Assembly: GCA_902760965.1 (NCBI GenBank)
Contig: CACWIN010000003.1
Coordinates: 1-64,000 of the forward strand
DNA: 64,000 nt
From: an uncultured Bacteroidales bacterium
GTDB lineage: Bacteria; Bacteroidota; Bacteroidia; Bacteroidales; Bacteroidaceae
Direction of reading: 5' to 3'
Part shown: piece after piece, positions 9,070-17,797 of the stretch
Numbering within the stretch: position 1 is the first letter of the stretch
How the letters are laid out: the number at the start of each line of letters is the position of its first letter
Position numbers and translations under genes: made by a program
The notes under the pieces: generated by a model
The model's database searches: none
What the model was told of the DNA's origin: nothing
Seen by the model: the letters and a program-made list of their open reading frames with translations, nothing else

Positions 9070-9987
9070 ATGCGGATAATAGATACTCACTCCCATTTGT
9101 GGTTGCGTCAGGACACCGTGGTCAACGGCATGCCTATTCGCACCCTTGAGAACGGCCGTTCCCTGTTTATGGGTGAGATACGCCAGATGGTGCCCCCTTT
9201 CATCATTGACGGCCGCAACACCGCTGAGATATTCCTCTCCAACATGGACTACGCCCAGGTGACGGCAGCCGTTGTGGTTCAGGAATTCATAGACGGTCTG
9301 CAGAATGACTATCTGGCCGATGTTCAGAAACGTTATCCTGACCGCTTCATAGTTTGCGGCATGGCCGATTACCGGCAGCCCGGTTGGCTTGATCAGGCAA
9401 AAGAGCTTATTAATCAGGGGTTCCGCGGCATAGCTATACCCGGTCACCGTCTGCAGACACCGCAAGGACGTATAAGTCTTACCTGCCCCGATATGATGGA
9501 GATGTTCCGCCTTATGGAGCAGAAAGGAGTATTCCTTTCAATCACTCTTGAGGACGGAGCGGTCCAGGTCCCTGAGATGGAAGAGGTCATACAGGAATAT
9601 CCAGACCTTAAGATTGCGGTAGGTCACTTTGGTATGGTAACCGTTCCCGGCTGGATGGAACAGATAAAGCTTGCACATCACAAAAACGTGATGATAGAAT
9701 CGGGAGGCATAACATGGCTTTTCAACGATGAATTCTATCCGTTCAATGGAGCTGTCAGGGCTATCCGTGAGGCAGCCGATGAGGTTGGTATGGATAAACT
9801 CATGTGGGGATCGGACTATCCGCGTACCATTACTGCCATAACCTACCGTATGTCATATGACTTTATTCTAAAGTCCACTCTCGTTACTGACCGCGAAAAG
9901 GAGCTGTTCCTTGGTGAGAACGCAACCCGTTTTTACGGCATTGAAACAAAAATAGATTTACCTTATATTAAAAATATGTCAGAATGA
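9070..9987 (+). CDS. Amidohydrolase family 2 protein, putative L-fuconolactonase
   Basis: This 305-residue TIM-barrel metal hydrolase of the amidohydrolase_2 type has N-terminal DTHSHLW (HxH), AVGHFGM (His) and MWGSDYPR (catalytic Asp) near the C-terminus. ENATRFYGI closes the protein, as is usual in this family. Placement between an AKR dehydrogenase and FucP suggests it opens the lactone formed by the AKR. Its start lies 3 bp after the AKR stop and its end overlaps fucP by ATGA. Confidence 0.78.
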   Translation: MRIIDTHSHLWLRQDTVVNGMPIRTLENGRSLFMGEIRQMVPPFIIDGRNTAEIFLSNMDYAQVTAAVVVQEFIDGLQNDYLADVQKRYPDRFIVCGMADYRQPGWLDQAKELINQGFRGIAIPGHRLQTPQGRISLTCPDMMEMFRLMEQKGVFLSITLEDGAVQVPEMEEVIQEYPDLKIAVGHFGMVTVPGWMEQIKLAHHKNVMIESGGITWLFNDEFYPFNGAVRAIREAADEVGMDKLMWGSDYPRTITAITYRMSYDFILKSTLVTDREKELFLGENATRFYGIETKIDLPYIKNMSE

Positions 9988-11198
9988 GCCAGAACACTAA
10001 ATCAAAAACCTTTACCGTTGCCCTGTCAATGGTAATCTGCCTGTTTTTCCTTTGGGCAATAAGCAACAACCTGCTGTCATCGGTTGTCAAAAAAATGATG
10101 ACCCTGTTTGACATAGACCAGGCCAAGGCTGAGTTTGTAGAGACCTCTTATTGGTTTGCCTATTTCCTGTTCCCCATACCGATAGCCATGTTCATGAAGC
10201 GTTTCAGCTACAAGGCCGGCATAGTATTGGGACTGCTTATAGCCGCTGTGGGCGGACTGCTGTTCATGCCCGTAACACGCATGCACAGTTTCCCGCTCTA
10301 CCTGTGCGCCTTCTTTATCGTGGCCATAGGCATGTGTTTCCTTGAGACAGCCGCCAACCCTTACGTGACAGAACTGGGTAACCCCGCCACAGCACCGCGC
10401 CGCCTTAACCTGGCACAGGCATTCAACGGCCTGGGTGCATTCATAGCTGCCATGTTCCTGAGCAAAATCATTCTTGGCACCGAGGCCACCCGCACGGCAG
10501 AGCAGGAAATTCACACCTTCCGCATGACATACGCCATATTTGCCATAGTGCTCATAGTGATTGCAGTAGTGTTCATCTTTACCCGCCTGCCACGCATTCA
10601 GGCAGAGGATGCCGATGACAGCAACACCAAACTTATATCATTCAAGGTACTTAAGCGCAGTCACTTGCGCAACGGTGTAATAGCACAGTTCTTTTACAAC
10701 GGCGGTCAGACAGCCGTAAACAGCCTGTTCCTGGTTTATTGCATCAACTACGTTGGCATGACCAACAGCCAGGCCACAACATTCTTTGGTTTCTACATGC
10801 TGTTCTTCCTTTTGGGCCGATGGGTAGGCACCACGCTCATGGTCAAGTTCCGCCCCGAGAACATGCTGGTATTCTACGGTATTGCAAATGTGCTGCTCTG
10901 CATAGTAGTATGCATAGTAGGCGGCAAGGCAGCCGTATATGCCATGATGGGCATATCATTCTTTATGTCAATCATGTACCCCACCCAGTTCTCACTGGCG
11001 CTCACTGACCTCAAGGGCGATACCAAGAGCGGTTCGGCTTTCCTGGTTATGGCAATTGTGGGTAACTCCATACTGCCATTACTTACTGCATACGTACAGA
11101 AATCCATGTCCAACCCCAATATAGCATACATTATTCCGCTCATCTGCTTTGCGGTTTGCGCTTGGTATGGTTGGAAAGGACACAAAGTCATTGATTAA
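9984..11198 (+). CDS. fucP: L-fucose:H+ symporter, major facilitator
   Basis: This 404-residue protein has about 12 membrane helices and FucP-family signatures. These are an N-terminal LFFLWAISNNLLSSV helix, the acidic ETSYWFAYF helix, the FLETAANPYVTELG motif and NLAQAFNGLGA. It imports L-fucose (or L-galactose, a FucP substrate in E. coli) with a proton across the inner membrane. The start overlaps the previous gene by ATGA. Confidence 0.88.
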   Translation: MSQNTKSKTFTVALSMVICLFFLWAISNNLLSSVVKKMMTLFDIDQAKAEFVETSYWFAYFLFPIPIAMFMKRFSYKAGIVLGLLIAAVGGLLFMPVTRMHSFPLYLCAFFIVAIGMCFLETAANPYVTELGNPATAPRRLNLAQAFNGLGAFIAAMFLSKIILGTEATRTAEQEIHTFRMTYAIFAIVLIVIAVVFIFTRLPRIQAEDADDSNTKLISFKVLKRSHLRNGVIAQFFYNGGQTAVNSLFLVYCINYVGMTNSQATTFFGFYMLFFLLGRWVGTTLMVKFRPENMLVFYGIANVLLCIVVCIVGGKAAVYAMMGISFFMSIMYPTQFSLALTDLKGDTKSGSAFLVMAIVGNSILPLLTAYVQKSMSNPNIAYIIPLICFAVCAWYGWKGHKVID

Positions 11199-11209
11199 AA
11201 TAATAAACA

Positions 11210-11301
11210 TTGGCGTTAGCTTTGGCGTTGGCCACCATCCGGTTCGTAGCGTTCGGGCCAGAGGCCCGCTAAAGAAGCCAATGCCAATGCCAAAGCCAAA
11301 G
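11210..11301. repeat. TTGGC-unit inverted repeat (palindromic element, copy B)
   Basis: The left arm (11210-11232) reads TTGGCGTT/TTGGCGTTGGC, and the right arm (11277-11301) is made of GCCAATGCCAA and AAGCC units. The 11-bp core 11222-11232 pairs with 11277-11287, with one G-U pair in RNA. The spacer holds CGGGCC-AGA-GGCCCG and shares GGCCCGCTAAA and CGTAGCG with the element at 700-778. It fills the 108-bp gap between fucP and the zinc dehydrogenase. Confidence 0.75.
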
Positions 11302-11306
11302 TATAT

Positions 11307-12332
11307 ATGAGACAGATAAGAATTCCCGAACAGGGACAAATAAAAGTAGAAGAGGCAGCAAAACCCATTGCAGGTGTTGGTGAGGTGCTGCTAAAGATAA
11401 AATATGTAGGATTCTGCGGATCGGACCTGAACACATTCCTGGGCCGAAACCTGATGGCTAAGGAACAGGTAATTCCCGGTCATGAGATTGGCGCGGTTAT
11501 TGAGAGCATAGGACCGGATGTGCCGGTTTTCCTTACACCCGGACTTACCGTAACCGTTAATCCGTATACCAATTGCGGACATTGCGCCGCATGCCGTTCA
11601 GGTCATTCCAATGCTTGTGAGTTCAACGAGACTCTGGGTGTACAGCGGGACGGAGCCATGCGTGACTATATGGTACTTCCATGGCAAAAAATAATTCCCG
11701 CGCAGGGTATTTCGCCGCGTGACTGCGCTCTTATAGAGCCCATGAGCGTAGGTTTCCATGCCGTTTCACGTGCAGATGTGACAGACTCTGACACTGTATT
11801 GGTTTTTGGTTGCGGAATGATTGGCGTTGGCGCAATAGTTCGCTCTTCACTGCGCGGTGCCACCGTCATAGCTGTGGATTTGGATAATGAGAAACTGGCT
11901 CTGGCTAAAAAGCTCGGTGCAACCTATACCATCAACTCCAAGGAAGAGGACTTACACGCCAAATTGACTCAATTAACCGATGGATTGGGCCCCACTGTTG
12001 TAGTTGAGGCCGTAGGCAGTGTGCCTACATATCAGGCAGCCATTGACGAGGTTGCATTCTCGGGCCGCGTGGTCTGCATAGGTTATTCCAAGAATGACGT
12101 TACTTTCCATACCGGACTCTTTGTAAAGAAAGAGCTTAACATACGTGGTTCACGCAACGCTACACCTTTGGATTTTGAGGCTGTAATCCGATACCTTGGC
12201 AAGGGTACCTGCCCCAAGGATGAACTGATATCGGCTGTAGTAAAACCTCAGGATGCCCTTGATGCCATGCAAAAATGGGTGTCAGCACCTGGCAAGGTAT
12301 TCAGAATTCTGGTTGATTTTGATTCAATATGA
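11307..12332 (+). CDS. Zinc-binding medium-chain alcohol/sugar dehydrogenase
   Basis: This 341-residue MDR dehydrogenase has a catalytic zinc region (GFCGSDLN, GHEIGAVI). The structural zinc loop has four Cys (NCGHCAACRSGHSNAC). The Rossmann motif is VFGCGMIGVGA, followed by an acidic AVDLDNEK that favours NAD. Threonine, sorbitol and 2-keto-3-deoxy-L-fuconate dehydrogenases belong to this group. In this locus a role in the same deoxysugar route is likely but the substrate is unproven. It sits 108 bp after fucP, beyond the palindromic repeat. Confidence 0.82.
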   Translation: MRQIRIPEQGQIKVEEAAKPIAGVGEVLLKIKYVGFCGSDLNTFLGRNLMAKEQVIPGHEIGAVIESIGPDVPVFLTPGLTVTVNPYTNCGHCAACRSGHSNACEFNETLGVQRDGAMRDYMVLPWQKIIPAQGISPRDCALIEPMSVGFHAVSRADVTDSDTVLVFGCGMIGVGAIVRSSLRGATVIAVDLDNEKLALAKKLGATYTINSKEEDLHAKLTQLTDGLGPTVVVEAVGSVPTYQAAIDEVAFSGRVVCIGYSKNDVTFHTGLFVKKELNIRGSRNATPLDFEAVIRYLGKGTCPKDELISAVVKPQDALDAMQKWVSAPGKVFRILVDFDSI

Positions 12333-12356
12333 AATATATCCTTAAACTTTAAACTT

Positions 12357-13019
12357 ATGAAGAAATTAGCAATCTTTATGGCATTTGCAGCCTTAACCAT
12401 TCAGGCAAATGCTCAGTTTTCGGCATCTCTTTGGGTTGACTGGAATAACAATACAGATAATTTCCTGATAAATCAGAACGGCAAATTTGACCATTCCGAA
12501 TTAGCCGACTCAAAAAAGCATTTCGAGATTACACCATCTTTAGCATACGAAATAGGAAATTGGGAGGTCGGTGTGTTCTTTGGTTATTCCAACTCAACCC
12601 AAGACTCTTTGAACGTTTTAACCAATAAGGTTGAGACAAGCAAATTGTATACCATCCGACCAGGTATTTGTATTCAACGCAACTTTGAGATTACCGACAG
12701 ATTCAAGCTGTTTGCAGCACTTGATTTAGAATATCTTTACGGAAAAAAGACATACAATGATGATTCATATGCGCCTGCCCACGCATTTGCTGTTGTCTTA
12801 TATCCCGGTCTTGAATATCAACTGACAGACCAATTCAAGTTAATGGCATCATTTAGTATTCCAAGTTTTGAGTGGGCATATTCTAAAACATCACGCTATG
12901 ATAAGAACGGAAATCTGATAGGTAACGGCATGTCAAATAATACCCTTAAGCTTAAGCCTCTGCATACCTTTAAAGATTTTCTTGATGAAATCAGAATCGG
13001 CATAGCATACTGTTTCTAA
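12357..13019 (+). CDS. Small outer-membrane beta-barrel protein
   Basis: This 220-residue protein has a signal peptide (MKKLAIFMAFAALTIQANAQ). It then has alternating hydrophobic/polar strands (FSASLWVDW, WEVGVFFGYS, YTIRPGICIQRNF) and ends in Phe (IGIAYCF), a usual barrel C-terminus. It resembles the OmpW/PorT-like small barrels of Bacteroidetes, but I cannot name it. The base composition is visibly more AT-rich than the sugar genes before it. It lies 24 bp after the zinc dehydrogenase. Confidence 0.75.
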   Translation: MKKLAIFMAFAALTIQANAQFSASLWVDWNNNTDNFLINQNGKFDHSELADSKKHFEITPSLAYEIGNWEVGVFFGYSNSTQDSLNVLTNKVETSKLYTIRPGICIQRNFEITDRFKLFAALDLEYLYGKKTYNDDSYAPAHAFAVVLYPGLEYQLTDQFKLMASFSIPSFEWAYSKTSRYDKNGNLIGNGMSNNTLKLKPLHTFKDFLDEIRIGIAYCF

Positions 13020-13036
13020 AAAAATGGTGATAACAA

Positions 13037-13066
13037 ACAAAGGGTGGCCAAACGGCCACCCTTTGT
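13037..13066. terminator. Bidirectional terminator between convergent genes
   Basis: The 13-bp perfect stem ACAAAGGGTGGCC / GGCCACCCTTTGT has an AAAC loop. It lies between the plus-strand barrel gene ending at 13019 and the minus-strand DUF349 gene ending at 13082, with T-rich or A-rich flanks on both sides. Confidence 0.85.
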
Positions 13067-13081
13067 CATTATTGTCAATTT

Positions 13082-14914
13082 TCAATTATCAATTTCCTCC
13101 GCATCCAGAGCCTTGATCTGGGCCAACAGGTCATCGGCCTCTTTCTTGAGGGTTTCAATCTTGGCCTTGATGGCGTCAACAAAGCCGTTGCCGGTCTTGC
13201 TTGAGGCGTTCATAAAGCCCAGGTTGTTCTCATAAGTCTGGATCTCACTCTTTTTCTGCTCATACTGACGCTGCAGGCGCTCACGCGGTGAACCTGCATC
13301 ACGGGCTGCACCGCCACGCTGTGACTGACGGTTACGCTTGGTGCTCACTGCACCGCCGAATGAATCAACCACGGCCTTGAATTCTGCTGCAATCTTATCC
13401 TTTACCTTGAACGGTACGAATCCAATGCCGTTCCACTCATCAATGAGTTGCTGAATGGCCTGGATATCATCATCAGTGAGGTTTGCTGCATCAAATGCCT
13501 TGAGTTTGGCAATAATCTCTTTCTTGGCAGCCAGATTGGCGTTCTCCTCATGTTTCTTTGACGATGTATTCTTGTCACGCTGCTCGTAAAAATAGTCACA
13601 GGCACCAATAAAGCGTTTCCAAATGGATTTGGTAAACTTTTTCTGTACCGGACCTATCTCGCGCCACTGCTTTTGGAGTTCAGCCATCTTTTCGCCCGTA
13701 GCTTTCCAGTCAGTGCTGTCCTTAAGAGCCTCGGCCTGCTCACAAAGTGCGGTTTTCTTTTCAAGATTGCCGGTCATGTCATCCTTGGCCTGCTTAAAGA
13801 ACTCACCCTTAAGGCTAAAGAACTTGTCGCATGCGGTACGGAAGCGTTCAAATATCTTTTGGTTCTGCTTGGCTGGAGCAAAACCTATGTCTTTCCATTT
13901 CTTTTGCAGGGCAAGAACTTCCTGAGTCTTTTCGTTCCATTGCTGGAATGTGGTCAGTTTGTCAAACTCAACACCCTCAATAAGTTCGCATATTACAATC
14001 TTTTGGTCAAGATTCTCCTTCTCTTTTTCCTTGAGCTGCTCAAAGTGCTGCTGATGGCGCTTGTTAATGACTGTCGATGCAGTCTTGAAACGTGTCCATA
14101 TCTCCTCTCTTGATTCCTTTGATACCGGTCCGGTCTCACGGTAATCCTGATGCAACTTTTGGAGCTTGCGGAAAGCTGAAACAATGTCCGGGTCATCGGC
14201 CAGTTTCTCGGCCTCCTGGCAGATGGCTATCTTGGCCTCCATGTTCTTCTTGAAGTCATACTCACGGAACTCGTTGTTGAGTTTCTGTATGTCATAGAAC
14301 TGCTCGGCATACTGCTGATATGCTTTCCAGAGTTCATTTGCTTTATCGGCAGGAACCTCCTTTATCTCTTTCCACTCCTGCAGAATGGTCTTGAATTCGT
14401 TATATGAAGCACCTTCAGTATTGGCCTTTTCAATAAGTGCCTTGAAACGGTCAAGCAGTGCCAGTTTCTTCTTGTAATTCTCCTTGCGCACTATCTCAAG
14501 TGCCTCCTGGGCAGCGGCTTTCTTCTCCTTTATTATATTCAGGAGTTTGCGGAACTGCTCCTCAACCGGATCCTCCTCAGGCTTGAACTCCTCGGCAGTT
14601 CCTCCACCTGCCACGAATGCGGCTATCCGCTCCTCCTGAGCTGCACGCTGCAACTTATAGAAAGATTGTTTTAAAGACTCTAATTCAGGACGCTTGGCCA
14701 ATGAGATATCACTCACCATCTCCTGCAGACGTGCAATTATCTCTTCACGTGAAGATACAGGGGCGATTGCCTCCTTATCTTCTTCTTTCTCCTCTACAGA
14801 TTCCACTGACTCAGCAGGAGCCTCTACCTCAGCCTCCTTCTCTACGATAGGTTCAACAGGAGCAACCTCTGCCTTAGCCTCCAAGGTGTTCTCTGTGTTC
14901 ATTTCTTCACTCAT
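13082..14914 (-). CDS. DUF349 repeat protein
   Basis: This 610-residue cytoplasmic protein has a low-complexity Glu/Ala/Pro N-terminus (about residues 8-60). Five or six DUF349 helical repeats follow, each with a W..I/L..A/V core (for example WKEIKEV, WKDIGFAPAK, WREIGPVQKKF, WNGIGFVPFK). The C-terminus is a coiled coil (about 540-605). DUF349 proteins are widespread in Bacteroidetes and of unclear function; a nucleic-acid or ribosome-linked role has been suggested for relatives. I chose the ATG at 14914 (MSEEMNTE) over the ATG at 14962. Confidence 0.85.
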   Translation of the reverse strand: MSEEMNTENTLEAKAEVAPVEPIVEKEAEVEAPAESVESVEEKEEDKEAIAPVSSREEIIARLQEMVSDISLAKRPELESLKQSFYKLQRAAQEERIAAFVAGGGTAEEFKPEEDPVEEQFRKLLNIIKEKKAAAQEALEIVRKENYKKKLALLDRFKALIEKANTEGASYNEFKTILQEWKEIKEVPADKANELWKAYQQYAEQFYDIQKLNNEFREYDFKKNMEAKIAICQEAEKLADDPDIVSAFRKLQKLHQDYRETGPVSKESREEIWTRFKTASTVINKRHQQHFEQLKEKEKENLDQKIVICELIEGVEFDKLTTFQQWNEKTQEVLALQKKWKDIGFAPAKQNQKIFERFRTACDKFFSLKGEFFKQAKDDMTGNLEKKTALCEQAEALKDSTDWKATGEKMAELQKQWREIGPVQKKFTKSIWKRFIGACDYFYEQRDKNTSSKKHEENANLAAKKEIIAKLKAFDAANLTDDDIQAIQQLIDEWNGIGFVPFKVKDKIAAEFKAVVDSFGGAVSTKRNRQSQRGGAARDAGSPRERLQRQYEQKKSEIQTYENNLGFMNASSKTGNGFVDAIKAKIETLKKEADDLLAQIKALDAEEIDN

Positions 14915-15006
14915 AATCACTAATTGTTTGAGTTTTATACCAAAAGATGCAAATAAAAGCAAATCCCTGCAAAAATCCTATTTTTTGCAGAGATTTATTT
15001 TAAAAC

Positions 15007-15033
15007 AGCACAAAAGGCCCGTTTCCCTGTGCT
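15007..15033. repeat. GCACA palindrome (REP-like), left copy beside DUF4143 ATPase
   Basis: AGCACA (15007-15012) pairs with TGTGCT (15028-15033) around a core with CCCGTTTCCC. The core closely matches, in reverse orientation, the palindrome at 16362-16386, and more loosely those at 36608 and 57287. It overlaps the ATPase stop codon (TAG at 15032-15034, minus) and would act as its terminator. Confidence 0.65.
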
Positions 15034-16207
15034 AACGTGTCACCTCCCCGGCCCATAGGGCTTTAAAGAAATCCGTCACGTAGTATAGGTCTATGTCACC
15101 GGAACGTCTGGTAAGAAAATCACGGGATACGATAATCTGCTTTGCTTGAGGATGCTCTTCAACAAATTTCTGCAAACCTTTCTTGTGTTTACTCTCCACA
15201 CGGTCAGTTGATTTGATTTCAATTGCAATGCGGGCATCGCCAATGACGGCATCGACTTCATCCTTATTGTAAGTGTGCCAATAGGTTAACTCTTCGGGAC
15301 TGTCAGTATAGTCCAGATAGGCACGTATCTCCTGCATGACAAGATTCTCAAACGCGTGCCCATATTCCGGAGTCTCTGACATAAGATGGAAACGGTTGAG
15401 CAGATAATTGGGTATGCCCACGTCAAAGTAGTAAAATTTGGAAGTCTGTAGCAACCTGCGTTTTACCACTTTTCTATATGGCTTAACTTCAAAACCAAGC
15501 AAGGTATCATAGAGGATTTTGAAATAGGCTTTAACAGTATTGACAGAGACACCACAGTCAGAGGCGATGTTGTCATAATTCAGAATCTCCGTATTCATAA
15601 CGGCAGCCACCTCAAGGAATCGTTCAAATGTAGCAATATTCTGAACAAGGGCTTCGGCCTCTATTTCTTCCTTCAGGTAGAGATTGATATATCCCTGGAT
15701 ACGCTTTCTTGCATCTTTTACGTCATAATGACGGGGTATCATACCGTTCTGAATTGCCCGGTCAAAATCATAATCCGGAATCTCGGCATAAACAAGCGGA
15801 TACAGATGCTCTTCATTAGCGCGCCCCCCCAATTGGTTTACACCTGCTTTCTTTATCTTTCTTGCACTGGAGCCGCTAAGGATAAAATGCAAGTCTTTCT
15901 CTACCATCAATTTGTGTACTATATCCAAAAGATCAGGGAGTTTCTGGATTTCATCCACTATTACCAAAGTCTTGGGAGGATACTTAACAAGAATTTCATA
16001 GAACTCCATCGTGCGACGTTCAAAACGTTTTCGGGTGTCAGGGTCAAGGAGATCAACGTAAATTGCATCCGGGAATCGTTCTCTCAACAAGGTGGATTTT
16101 CCGACCTGACGACCGCCAAACAGGAACATGCCTTCATCAAGGCGATTCACTATATCAAATATTCTATGATACATATTGCTTATGAATTTTTGCAGCATCG
16201 TTGACAA
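15032..16207 (-). CDS. AAA ATPase with DUF4143 domain
   Basis: This 391-residue ATPase has Walker A GGRQVGKST (residues 31-39) and Walker B VIVDEIQKLPDLL. A sensor segment HFILSGSSARKIK follows. The C-terminal DUF4143 part is a PD-(D/E)XK-like fold, with DEVDAVIGDARIAIEIKS giving the E-x-K core. Many such proteins are strain-variable, and their biological role is unclear; they are not restriction enzymes in any proven sense. The gene is monocistronic between conserved housekeeping genes. It is bounded by inverted copies of the same palindrome (15007-15033 and 16362-16386), which suggests it arrived as a unit. Confidence 0.88.
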   Translation of the reverse strand: MSTMLQKFISNMYHRIFDIVNRLDEGMFLFGGRQVGKSTLLRERFPDAIYVDLLDPDTRKRFERRTMEFYEILVKYPPKTLVIVDEIQKLPDLLDIVHKLMVEKDLHFILSGSSARKIKKAGVNQLGGRANEEHLYPLVYAEIPDYDFDRAIQNGMIPRHYDVKDARKRIQGYINLYLKEEIEAEALVQNIATFERFLEVAAVMNTEILNYDNIASDCGVSVNTVKAYFKILYDTLLGFEVKPYRKVVKRRLLQTSKFYYFDVGIPNYLLNRFHLMSETPEYGHAFENLVMQEIRAYLDYTDSPEELTYWHTYNKDEVDAVIGDARIAIEIKSTDRVESKHKKGLQKFVEEHPQAKQIIVSRDFLTRRSGDIDLYYVTDFFKALWAGEVTR

Positions 16208-16333
16208 TATTTCGTGAAAATCATCAGCGACAATGCAAAAATAACATAGTTCTTATAAACTACAAAATCTTTGCAAGGTTATTGATGTAATTAGGTTCTA
16301 TTTTAGCTTTCTACAAAAATACAACAAAAAAGT

Positions 16334-16386
16334 ACAATTGGGGTCTGACACCAATTGTTGACACAGGGAAACGACCCTACTGTGCT
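16334..16386. repeat. GCACA palindrome (REP-like), right copy, plus ACAATTGG hairpin
   Basis: There are two adjacent hairpins. ACAATTGG (16334-16341) pairs with CCAATTGT (16351-16358) around GGTCTGA. CACAGGG (16362-16368) pairs with CCC-TA-CTGTG (16375-16384). The second is the inverted counterpart of the repeat at 15007-15033. It supplies the TAG stop of mgtE and lies in the 177-bp gap upstream of the ATPase gene. The rest of that gap (16208-16333) is AT-rich with no clear gene. Confidence 0.65.
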
Positions 16387-17728
16387 ATATAATCAACGTT
16401 ATTACCAGCATGTAGATACCCATGCCCAGAAGGTCATTGGTAATCTGGACAAAGGGGCCGGTGGCAATGGCGGGATCGATGTGAATCTTTTCAAATATCA
16501 GTGGCAGCAGGGTACCCCATAAAGTTCCTATCAGGACCAGGGCAAACAGGCTCACCGGCACGGCGTATGTCACTATCTGGGTAGGACCGAACTGATACAT
16601 GTTGTATGCCAGCACAAGCAATGACAGCACCACTGCATTAAGCATAGCCACCGCACTCTCCTTGAAAACCTGCTTCCAGATATTTGATGTATTGAGCGAA
16701 CCGTTTGCAAGACCCTGTACCACTATGGCCGATGACTGGGTGCCCACATTTCCTCCCGTACCTCCTATAAGAGGGATAAAGAGCAGCAATCCCAGATAAC
16801 CCTGCAATGTAGGTTCAAACTTGCCAAGCAGCATGGAATTGAGAATACCTCCTAACATACCTATCAGAAGCCATGGAATACGTGACCACATCTGGCGGAA
16901 CACACTGTCGGCGGTCTCTACGTCACCGGTAAGACCCGATGCCATCTGGTAGTCATGCTCCTGTTGTTCACGCAACTCATCAATCACGTCATCTACGGTG
17001 ATCTGACCCTGCAGGCGGCCTATGCTGTCAATGACCGGAACAGATACAAGGTTATACTTTTCAATCATCTGCACCACATCATCAATGGGAGTGTCAACCT
17101 TGGTGCTTATCACGTCCTCATCCATCACATATTTCACCTTTGAAACCGATGGATTGGTTATCATCTTCTTGAGCGGGAACACGCCTTTCAGGCGGCCGTC
17201 ATCATCGACCACATATACATTATATATATCGTCAAGATCCTCCGCCTGCTTGCGCATCTCCTGCAGGCACTCGGGCATGGACATGTTCTCATTAACCACC
17301 ACCATCTCAGTGCCCATAAGTCCACCGGCAGTGTCCTCATCATATTGCATCAGGTCAACGATATCGCTGGCCTGCTCTATATCGCCGATGTGGGCAAGCA
17401 CCTCCTCCTGCTTATCCTCATCCAGATCCTGAATGATATCAACGGCATCATCAGTGTCCATGTTGTCGATGAACTTGCTGGCAATCAACTCTGAGGGGAG
17501 TTCATCAAGCAACCGCTTACGGTTGTCCTCATCCATCTCAACCAGCACATCGGCAGCCGTCTCGTTGTCCAACTGACGATATACCAGGCGGGCATCCTCA
17601 ACGTCCAGCTCATCGCACAACTCGGCTATATCGGCGGGGTGCATCTCATCAAGGATGGCCTTCAGCTTGGCGGCATCCTTGTTCTCTATCACTTCAAGAA
17701 TGTTATTCAGAAAATCCTTATCCTCCAT
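16385..17728 (-). CDS. mgtE: Magnesium transporter MgtE
   Basis: This 447-residue protein has the full MgtE layout. The acidic N-domain (about 1-130) has superhelical repeats (DEMHPADIAEL, LDELPSELIA). Two CBS domains follow (about 135-260; VYVVDDDGRLKGVFPLK, VPVIDSIGRLQGQI). The five-helix channel part (about 283-447) has PLIGGTGGNVGTQSSAI and the selectivity-region sequence. It imports Mg2+ across the inner membrane, gated by Mg2+ binding to the cytosolic domains. Confidence 0.95.
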   Translation of the reverse strand: MEDKDFLNNILEVIENKDAAKLKAILDEMHPADIAELCDELDVEDARLVYRQLDNETAADVLVEMDEDNRKRLLDELPSELIASKFIDNMDTDDAVDIIQDLDEDKQEEVLAHIGDIEQASDIVDLMQYDEDTAGGLMGTEMVVVNENMSMPECLQEMRKQAEDLDDIYNVYVVDDDGRLKGVFPLKKMITNPSVSKVKYVMDEDVISTKVDTPIDDVVQMIEKYNLVSVPVIDSIGRLQGQITVDDVIDELREQQEHDYQMASGLTGDVETADSVFRQMWSRIPWLLIGMLGGILNSMLLGKFEPTLQGYLGLLLFIPLIGGTGGNVGTQSSAIVVQGLANGSLNTSNIWKQVFKESAVAMLNAVVLSLLVLAYNMYQFGPTQIVTYAVPVSLFALVLIGTLWGTLLPLIFEKIHIDPAIATGPFVQITNDLLGMGIYMLVITLII

Positions 17729-17797
17729 AATTCTGAATATTGTGACCCTGAAGTCGGGTCAAGGTAAACGTTTGTTTTTTTCTGTTCTCTACGGCGT

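Noticed and set aside
15032..16207. DUF4143 ATPase as a transposase or defence nuclease
   Set aside because: The Walker motifs and DUF4143 pattern are clear, but no transposase catalytic triad or defence partner is present; the neighbours are housekeeping genes.
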